From: Aureococcus anophagefferens
Taxonomy: Eukaryota; Sar; Pelagophyceae; Pelagomonadales; Pelagomonadaceae
Direction: 5' to 3'
Assembly (NCBI RefSeq): GCF_000186865.1
Contig: NW_008705561.1
Span: 2,938,490 to 3,002,489 of the forward strand
DNA: 64,000 bases
Positions 57,801-64,000 of the stretch are shown piece by piece (position 1 is the first letter of the stretch; each line of letters starts with the position of its first letter). Below the pieces are notes generated by a model that worked only from the letters and a program-made list of their open reading frames with translations, had not been told where the DNA came from and searched no databases. Position numbers and translations under genes: made by a program.

Positions 57801-60800
57801 AGATGGCCTCGCCCGCGGAGATGCCCGGGTGCCTCGCGGCGAAGGCGACGAGCCACTCGATGATGCGGTCGCCGCGGCCACTCGTCGCGCCGTCGCCGTC
57901 GACGAGCGTCACGCGCGCGCAGAGCGCGCCTAAAATCTTCGCCGTCACGTTCTCGCCGCCCCACTCGGGCCGGTTCCCGTGCTGGCCGTCGAAGATGCAC
58001 TCGAGGCAGTCGAAGATGCGGTCGCCGCGGCCCTGGAGCACGTCGAGCGCGGACGGCGCCTGTTTGTCGTCGCCGCCGCCGGACGACGCGGCGAGCACCG
58101 CGGCGACGCACTCGAGGATCTCGTCGGCCTCGGCGTCGCGCCGCGACGCGCAGTCCGCGCTGAAGTGGACCCAGTAGTGGGCCATGAGCTCCACGAAGTC
58201 GGCCGTGAGCTCGCCGCCGCCGTCGCCGGCGAGGTGGAGCGTCGCGGTCCGCACGAGCAAAAACGCGCGGACGCGCACGGCGACGTCGGCGTCGCGCACG
58301 GCCTTGAGCGCCAGCACGAGCACCGCCGGCGCGCCGAGCCGCTCCGGCCGGCCCGCGACGAAGCGGTCGTCGCCGAAGGCCGCCGCGACGGCGACGGCCG
58401 GCGGCGGCGAGCTCGGCTTCCTCACGTCGAGCTTCGCCAGGTCCGCATCCCGGCCGTAGGCCCGCACGGCCGCGTAGTAGGCCGTCGAGTCGCGCGTCGT
58501 GCCCGCCGTCGGCGCGTCCGGGAGCGCCGCCGCGGGCAGCAGCTGGTCCGCGACCGCGTGGAAGAAGGGCACCGCGCTCTCGCGCGGCGCGGACACGGCC
58601 CGCCGCAGGAACGCGGGCGACAGCACCTCCGTGTGGTGGGCCAGCAGCCAGGGCAGGCACCGCGCCGCCGCGCCGCCCAAGGCCTCCGCCGTCAGGAACC
58701 AGGACAGGTCCACGGGCGGCGCGGCCTCGTCCAGCAGCGCCGCGACCGTCGCGTGCGACAAGAACGCGCCCATGGCCAGGAGCTTCGCGGACGTGCGCCC
58801 CGCGAGCACGAGCGCCGCGCCGTCGGCGTCGGGCACGCCCTTGGCCGTCGTGCAGGGCGTGCCGTCGTGGCTCCGCGCGAGCGGCGGCTTCGCGGGCGGC
58901 ACGCCCCATTTCTCCGCCAGCGAGCCGCCCGGCCGCGGCCAGACGTGGGTCTGGCGGAGCCAGGCGTAGAGCCGCAACAACTCCGGCGCGGCCCAGCGGG
59001 GCAACGCGCCGAAACTCTTCCCGACCTGGCTCACGCGCTTCACCAGACCGCCGCCCGCGGCGGTCTCCTCGGCCGACGCCGCCGTGTGCGCCTCGAAGAG
59101 CGCGCCTGCGTGGACATCACATCTTCAACCCGACTTCAATGTTCGTGTATGCGACCGTTGTGACGCAGGCTCTTCGGCTATGCTTCGAGAACTCGACGAG
59201 AGCAATCGATTCGTCCAAAAATCAGCCGAGTCGACTTCGATTTCACCGAGATAGAGAGTTCTGAAGTTTGGTGGGGACCCCCCAAACCGGCGGTCGATTT
59301 CCACGCGGGACCGCGCCCGCGACGTTGTGCAGCAGGTGGAGCCGGTCCAGCAGGGCCGCCGACGACGTCGCGCCCTCGTCGCAGAACGCCGCCGACGCGA
59401 CGGCGCCCGCGAGGAGGCCCAGGAGGTTCCGGTCGCGCGCGGCCTCGCGGAATCTGGGACTTTCCGACGCCGCGCGGAGCAGGCTGTACGCGCAGGCCCG
59501 CTTGCGGCCCTTGGCGTCGCCGCCCGCGCCGAGCCACGTGAGCAACGACTTCGCCAGGGGCCCGCAGGCCGACGCCGACGCCGACCGGCAGCACTTGGCG
59601 AGCGCCGCGAGCGTCGGGTCCTCCTCGCCGACGCCGTCCAAGAGGCTCCACGCGTCCCGCGCGAGGAAGTCCTCGAGCTCCGGCGTCGTCTCGCCGACCT
59701 GGAGCGCCAGCAGCAGCGCCACCTGCGTGAGGAAGCGGCTCGGCTGCCGCTTGAAGGCGCTCGGCGCCCGTAGCGCGCCGTAGAGCAATCGCTGCGCGTG
59801 CGCGGCCGTCGCCGGCTGGTCCAGATCGACGAGCTCCGCCGCCAGCAGCGGCACGGCCGCCCCCCACAATGCCGCCCCCATGCGCGACACCTTGCGCAGC
59901 GTCGGCGCCGCCGTCGCCAGCGACCCCGCGGCGCCGCCCGCGTCCGCGACGAACGCGCGGATCGCGCGCTGCGCGACGTCGCCCTCTTTTTTTTCCAGCA
60001 TGGCCCGCACGGTGACGTGGGCGCCCAACGACGCCGACGCCGCCCGGCGCCGCGCGAGGTCGGTCCCGCCCTCGCCGTCGACGAGGCCCACCATCTCCAC
60101 GAGGCGCAGCTGCGCGTCGCGGATCTCGTGGACGCCGTCGAGCACGTCGAGCGCGACGTCGCGCGTCGCCGCGTCCTCGTCCGCGAGGAACGCCAGGGCC
60201 GTCGCCTCGGCCCGCGCCGTCCAGCCCAGCGCGCGCGACGGCGACGACCCCCCCGGCGCGGCCTCGAGGACCAGGTCGCTGTCGTCGGCGGCCGCGCGCC
60301 GGCTCCGGCCGTCCGCGCCGAATTTCACGGCCCGGCGCCAGACGTCTAAAAGCTCGGCGACGCACCGCAGCGCGTTCCCGCGGCTGCCGAGGCCCTTGGC
60401 GAGGCAGGAGCCGCAGTGCGAGAGCACGTCGACGACGATCGCGGGCCGCTCGCGCGGCCGCTTGAGCAGCGACCGCTGCAGCGCGACGCGGAGCGACCGC
60501 CGGAGCGCGACGGACGAGTGGTGGAGCAGCCCCGCGTTGAGGAGGGAACGTCCTAAAGTTTTCCAGGGCGCGAAGACGGCGCACCGCGCCGTCTCCTGCG
60601 CGACCTGCACGTGCAGGAGCTTCGTCTCGGTCGTTTTGCCGCCGTCGACGGCGCGCGCGTCGCAGCCTTCGCCGTCGGCGTCGTCCGGCGCCGCGTCGAG
60701 CACGGACCTGGGCGCGCCGCCGGCGTCGAAGCAGAAGGCGTCCTCCTTGTCCATGAGCTGGTCCAGCGCCTTCGAGAGCATCTCCGGCGCGGACGCGAGG

Positions 60801-62735
60801 AAGAAGCCCCGGACGTCGTGCTGGACCTGGCCCATGCCGCCCGCGAGAGCCGCGTTGACGCGCGTCGTCACCGCGTGGACCGCGAAGCCCGAGTCGTCGT
60901 CCAGGATCGTCGCGACGACGCGCAGGCCCACGACGAAGCGCTCGAGCTTCTCCCGGTCGCCGAGCTTCTTCGACCCGCCGCCGTCCCGCACGTCGAGCAG
61001 GGACCGCACGAAGGACGTCGTCATGGAATTCGCGAGCATGGCGAGCACGACGTCCGCGACCAAACGCGCGTTCGGCGCGAGGTCGACGCACTTGTAGTGC
61101 GCGTTGCCCGCGCCGAGCGACTTCTCGCGGATCCAGAGCAGCAGCTCGGGCCGGAAGAGCATGGGCGACTCGTCGAAGGCGGGCATGCAGCACGCGAAGG
61201 CGTGGGCCTCGGTTCTTCGGCCGCCGCGCGTCCGCGGCGCCGCGGCCCAGGGCGCGGCCGCCGCGGCCGCCTCCGACGGCAGCGCGGGCCGCGGCAGGTA
61301 CGCGGGCGCCTCGTCGTAGAGCTCCGGCCGGCGGTAGCGCGGCCCCCGTAAAAACAAAGCCAGCGCCCGGAGCGCGCGCGGCGCGTCGCGCTTGTCCATC
61401 GCGGGCTTCTGGAGCCGCTTGGAGACGAAGAGCTCGAGGTGCGCGCCGTACAAGTCCCGCGGCATGCGCGCGACCGTCGCGACCATCAAACGCAGCGCGG
61501 CGGCGCCGAGCCTCTCCCCGACCCTGGCCGCCTTGGACGGCTTGCGCACGTACCAGTCGTCGTCGAGCTTCCGGAAGAGGGCCTCGAGCGTACCGTCGAG
61601 GTCCGCGAGGTCCGCTGCCACCGCGCCGGAGCGGAACGGCTCCCAGTCCGCGCAGGCCACGAGGCGCTCGGCGAAGTGGGCGAGCGCCACGGCCCGCGCC
61701 TCGTCGCAGTCGCCGCAAAAGGCGACCTCGAGCGCCGGGAGCGCGACGTCGGCCAGGAGGCCGCGGAGCGCGTCCGCGCGACGCGGCGCACGCGAGGTCG
61801 CACCGCGCGACGCCGAGCGCCCGCAGCCAGGGCCCGGGCAGGTGCGTCGCCCCGAGGGCCGCGCTCCGCGCGAGGTACTTGGAGAAGACGGCGCCGCCGT
61901 GGTCCGGCGTCAGGTTCCCCAACACGGCCGCCCACTGGCGCCGCGCGAGCGCGACGCACGCGGACGCCACGGGCGACGCGAGCGCGTCGCCCCGCTCGCC
62001 GCCCGCGCGGTCGGGCCCCAGCGCGTCCAAAGCGAGGTCCGCGAGCTTCGCGGCCAAATCCCCGTCGGCGAGCGGCGCGTAGGACGTCGCCAGCACGAGC
62101 AGCTCCGCGGCGACGCACTCGACGAAGCCCCGGACGACGTCCAGGACTCGCTGCTCCCCGAGCTCGACGCCCTCGCCCAGGGCCCCGCGGAGCCACGCGC
62201 CGAAGCCGCACTCCGCGCCGGCGGTCGCGTCGACGAGGACGGGCAGCGCGGTCAGCGCGCCGCGCGCCGCGCGCGCGCCGTCGCCCGCGGCGACGCGCTC
62301 GAAGGCGTAGACGAGGCGCGCGGGCAGGCGGTCGCTGAGCTGCGCGAGGCAGTGGTGCGCGCCGGACGCCGGGTCCCGCTCGAGCTCGTCGAGGTGTTTC
62401 ACGACGCCCTTGAGCCCCGCGCCGAGCACGTCCTGGATGCCGCCGACGATCGCGAACGTCTCCGCGCGCGCGTCGTCGTCCGCGATGTCGAGCCAGGGCG
62501 CCACGAGGCCCGGCGCGACCTCGCGCGTGCTCTGGCGGTGCGGCGCGGGCGGCGCGCTCCGCTCGAAGAGCTCCGGCGCGCTCGCCGGGGCCGGGGCCGC
62601 GGCGGCCTCGCAATGCGCCTCGGAGTCGCGGGCGCCGGGGTGCTCCACGGACTCGGGCCGCTTGCTCTTCGCGCGGGAGAGCAGCGGCGGCGGGGCCGGG
62701 AGGGACTTGCTCAGGCGCCGCACGATGTTCGACAT
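54841..62735 (-). CDS. Furry/Mor2/Tao3-like giant scaffold protein with polyproline tail
   Basis: Exons 62735-59317, 59105-57604, 57392-55359 and 55158-54841, about 2423 residues. The N-terminal order (DARAETFAIVGGIQDVLGAG, HHCLAQLSDRLPARLVYAFE, LYGAHLELFVSKRLQKPAMD then APRALRALALFLRG, RPELLLWIREKSLG) follows the helical-repeat N-terminal domain of Furry-family proteins. The size also fits (yeast Tao3 about 2376). These scaffold NDR/LATS kinases for cell shape and polarity. The C-terminal exon is polyproline-rich (MPDKAKPPPPDKAKPPPP) and could bind profilin or SH3/WW domains. All three introns are introners and keep frame (phases 1, 0, 0). One surplus base near 61774-61790 breaks exon 1 (CAASR to ADALRGL), probably sequence error. 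An upstream ATG at 62825 is possible. Family call moderately sure. Confidence 0.65.
55159..55358 (-). mobile_element. Introner element A5, third intron of the Furry-like gene
   Basis: A 200-nt GT-AG intron. Duplication GTGCTCGA (55351-55358) against GTCCTCGA (55151-55158), seven of eight. Removal joins NIA|VLDLDAD. The left terminal repeat reads GCTCGCAGGACAAGAG, the right CTTGTCCTGCCCAG. Sense orientation. Confidence 0.94.
57393..57603 (-). mobile_element. Introner element B2, second intron of the Furry-like gene
   Basis: A 211-nt GC-AG intron. Perfect duplication GCGGCCGT at 57596-57603 and 57385-57392. Removal joins PAHD|AAVDAE (phase 0). Orientation relative to host is opposite to B1. 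Confidence 0.95.
59106..59316 (-). mobile_element. Introner element B3, first intron of the Furry-like gene
   Basis: A 211-nt GC-AG intron. Duplication GCGCGGTC (59309-59316) against GCGCGCTC (59098-59105), seven of eight. Removal joins HNVAG|ALFEAHT (phase 1). Same orientation relative to host as B2, opposite to B1. Confidence 0.94.
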
Positions 62736-62771
62736 GGCGCCCCCGGAACAGTAAAGAGAGGCTCGGTGGTC

Positions 62772-62779
62772 GGCAGCCC
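62772..62779 (-). promoter_or_regulatory. Start-proximal GGGCTGCC motif
   Basis: GGGCTGCC on the minus strand, 36 nt upstream of the Furry-like ATG at 62735, in the 187-bp divergent spacer. Confidence 0.35.
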
Positions 62780-62922
62780 GATTCGCGGCGGCCGCGGGCT
62801 TCTCGATTTGGGCTTCGGCATCCACGCTGCACCGTGAAGGGCAAGATTGGCTCAGCCAGAACTCTCTCTCACGATGGTTTGTGCTTGAGCAGCGCGTACT
62901 ACGAACGTACCACCGTCGAGCG

Positions 62923-63549
62923 ATGGTCGTCGAGGCCGAGGTCGTCGCCTTCCAGTCGCCGGAGCGGCACGTCGTGCGCGTCGACGCGGGCCCCGTCGAC
63001 GACTACGACGCCTTCGCGAAGATGTGCGGCCGCTACGGCGCCTTCCAGCGGTCCCGCCTCAAGCGCTCCGCGCTCGACGGCCTCCACTTCCTCCACTACT
63101 ACCAGGAGAGCGCCGCGAGGCGCGCGTGCCGGGGCCTCGACTGCGCGTCGTTCCGGGGCCGGCCCCTCGCGACGAGCCGCGGCACGGGCACGGGCGACGC
63201 GCGCAAGCTCGGCCGCGACGACTGCGTCGACCTCGCGAACGGCCTGCTCGGCGCCGCGGGCTGGTCGCACCGCATCGTGTCGCTCGAGCGGCGCGACGCC
63301 GACGGCGGCGGCAGCGAGAGCGTCGCCGTCGTCGCGCTGACGTTCGCGCTCGCGCCGCGCGGCTTCGAGCTCCGGGGCCGCGGCGTCGGCGTCGGCACGG
63401 GCGCCAGACCGGACGCCGTCGAGGCGTCGAAGAAGCGCGCCGTGAACCACGCCATCGAGGACGCGTTCGCCGCGCTGCGTCTCCGCGTGCGCCGGGGCGC
63501 GGCGGAGGCGGTCCTCGTCGACCCCGCGCGCGTCGACGCCGCGCGATGA
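62923..63549 (+). CDS. RAD52-like single-strand annealing protein
   Basis: 208 residues from the ATG at 62923. DDCVDLANGLLGAAGWSHRI then VSLERRD matches the RAD52/Rad22 core (A-N-x-x-F/L-G-x-x-G-W-S). A beta sheet follows, and GRGVGVGTGA...EASKKRAVNHAIEDAFAALR matches the G-x-G...K-x-A-V-x-D-A segment of the same fold. RAD52 anneals single strands during double-strand-break repair. The first 90 residues are not typical and the RAD51-binding tail of animal RAD52 is absent. About the length of a minimal annealing domain. Confidence 0.65.
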   Translation: MVVEAEVVAFQSPERHVVRVDAGPVDDYDAFAKMCGRYGAFQRSRLKRSALDGLHFLHYYQESAARRACRGLDCASFRGRPLATSRGTGTGDARKLGRDDCVDLANGLLGAAGWSHRIVSLERRDADGGGSESVAVVALTFALAPRGFELRGRGVGVGTGARPDAVEASKKRAVNHAIEDAFAALRLRVRRGAAEAVLVDPARVDAAR

Positions 63550-64000
63550 CCTTGCAGGGTCCTGTCGACGTCGACGCAGCACTCGCGGGCGCCGCAGTCC
63601 CGGGGTGTGTAGACCTCGGGGTAGCCGTAGACGTCCGCGGACACCGCCGGCCGCTGGAGGGCGACCGCGAGGCGCTCGGCCGCGGAGGGCGAGAGCGAGA
63701 ACACGAGCGCGGACGTCCAGTGCTGGCAGCCCTCGGTCCCGCACTGGGACTCCACGCCCCGGGCCTGGCGCGACACGGGCGTCCCGTCGTCGATGCCGTC
63801 GAAGGTCGCGCCGCGGACCGCGACGCCGTAGCGCGCGAGGTCGCGGTTCGCGGCGTCGCGCCACTCCCCGAAGGCCCGCTGGAAGGGATCGAGCTGCCCC
63901 CAGGGGCAGCACAGGCAGGCCAGGTACGGCACCATGCCCACCAAGGCCGGCGGGAAGCCCTGGCCGACGACGCCGCCCACCGCGGCGAGGCCCTGGAGGC
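63550..64000 (-). CDS. Partial membrane protein (5' end outside window, 3' end unresolved)
   Basis: The minus frame is open from the window edge. LVGMVPYLACLCCPWGQLDP includes a hydrophobic segment followed by FQRAFGEWRDAANRDLARYG and a Cys-containing region (ESQCGTEGCQHW, TPRDCGARECCVDVD). The frame continues without a stop to 63099, but there it runs antisense through the conserved RAD52 motif and turns Arg/Ser-rich, so the real end or a splice site is probably near 63560. Possibly a multi-pass or signal-anchored protein. Family unknown. Confidence 0.45.

Overview
This window is nuclear DNA from a compact, very GC-rich eukaryotic genome. The best fit is a pelagophyte alga close to Aureococcus anophagefferens (stramenopile). 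The evidence is the extreme GC, genes packed tens of bases apart on both strands, few introns, eukaryote-only families (VPS37, RAB3GAP2, RRP15, Furry, F-box, U-box, cytosolic PheRS alpha), signal-plus-transit-like N-termini, two eukaryotic-type tRNA genes, and above all repeated introner elements: short non-autonomous DNA transposons that become introns on insertion. These were reported for Aureococcus and Micromonas (Huff, Zilberman and Roy, 2016). The species name is an inference.

Layout. 1-5.1 kb: a gene tail, a small three-exon gene, a WD40 remnant, an EF-hand protein and a RAB3GAP2-like gene (with a run of N). 5.2-11.2 kb: an ankyrin-BTB protein, a helical two-exon protein and a CCR4/nocturnin-like nuclease with C-terminal EF-hands whose two introns are near-identical copies of each other. 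11.2-31 kb: a stretch rich in sugar and sulfate chemistry (tandem O-fucosyltransferase-like protein, arylsulfotransferase-like protein, three sulfotransferases, one of them fused to a glycosyltransferase), with a HemD-like protein, a U-box/IQ protein, a sterol dehydrogenase, an ankyrin protein and VPS37 between them. 31-47 kb: a MYND/shikimate-dehydrogenase/triple-ubiquitin fusion, F-box/kelch, FAD oxidoreductase, HEAT repeat, two secreted proteins, phosphoglycerate mutase, PheRS alpha and a secreted protein. 47.6-47.8 kb: tRNA-Gly and tRNA-Val. 48-54.5 kb: a small plastid-targeted candidate, a B-box/IQ/SAM protein, a PHD-like oxygenase, RRP15 and an ankyrin protein. 54.8-62.7 kb: one giant Furry/Mor2-like gene on the minus strand. 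62.9-64 kb: a RAD52-like gene and a truncated minus-strand gene.

The most striking signal is the set of eight introner elements in five genes. Each is flanked by an 8-bp target duplication whose first two bases (GC six times, GT twice) act as the intron donor, while the element end supplies the CAG acceptor. Removal restores the reading frame exactly. Two subfamilies (introns of about 195-201 nt and exactly 211 nt) share a core sequence, and both occur in either orientation relative to the host gene. A third, 81-nt unit is duplicated within a single gene.

Other genome-scale features: convergent genes with only 6-90 bp between stop codons, two pairs whose stop codons interlock in a shared TTAA or CTAG; an oriented GGGCTGCC motif just upstream of many start codons; and several single-base frameshifts plus two N runs, which suggest draft-quality sequence at some loci.
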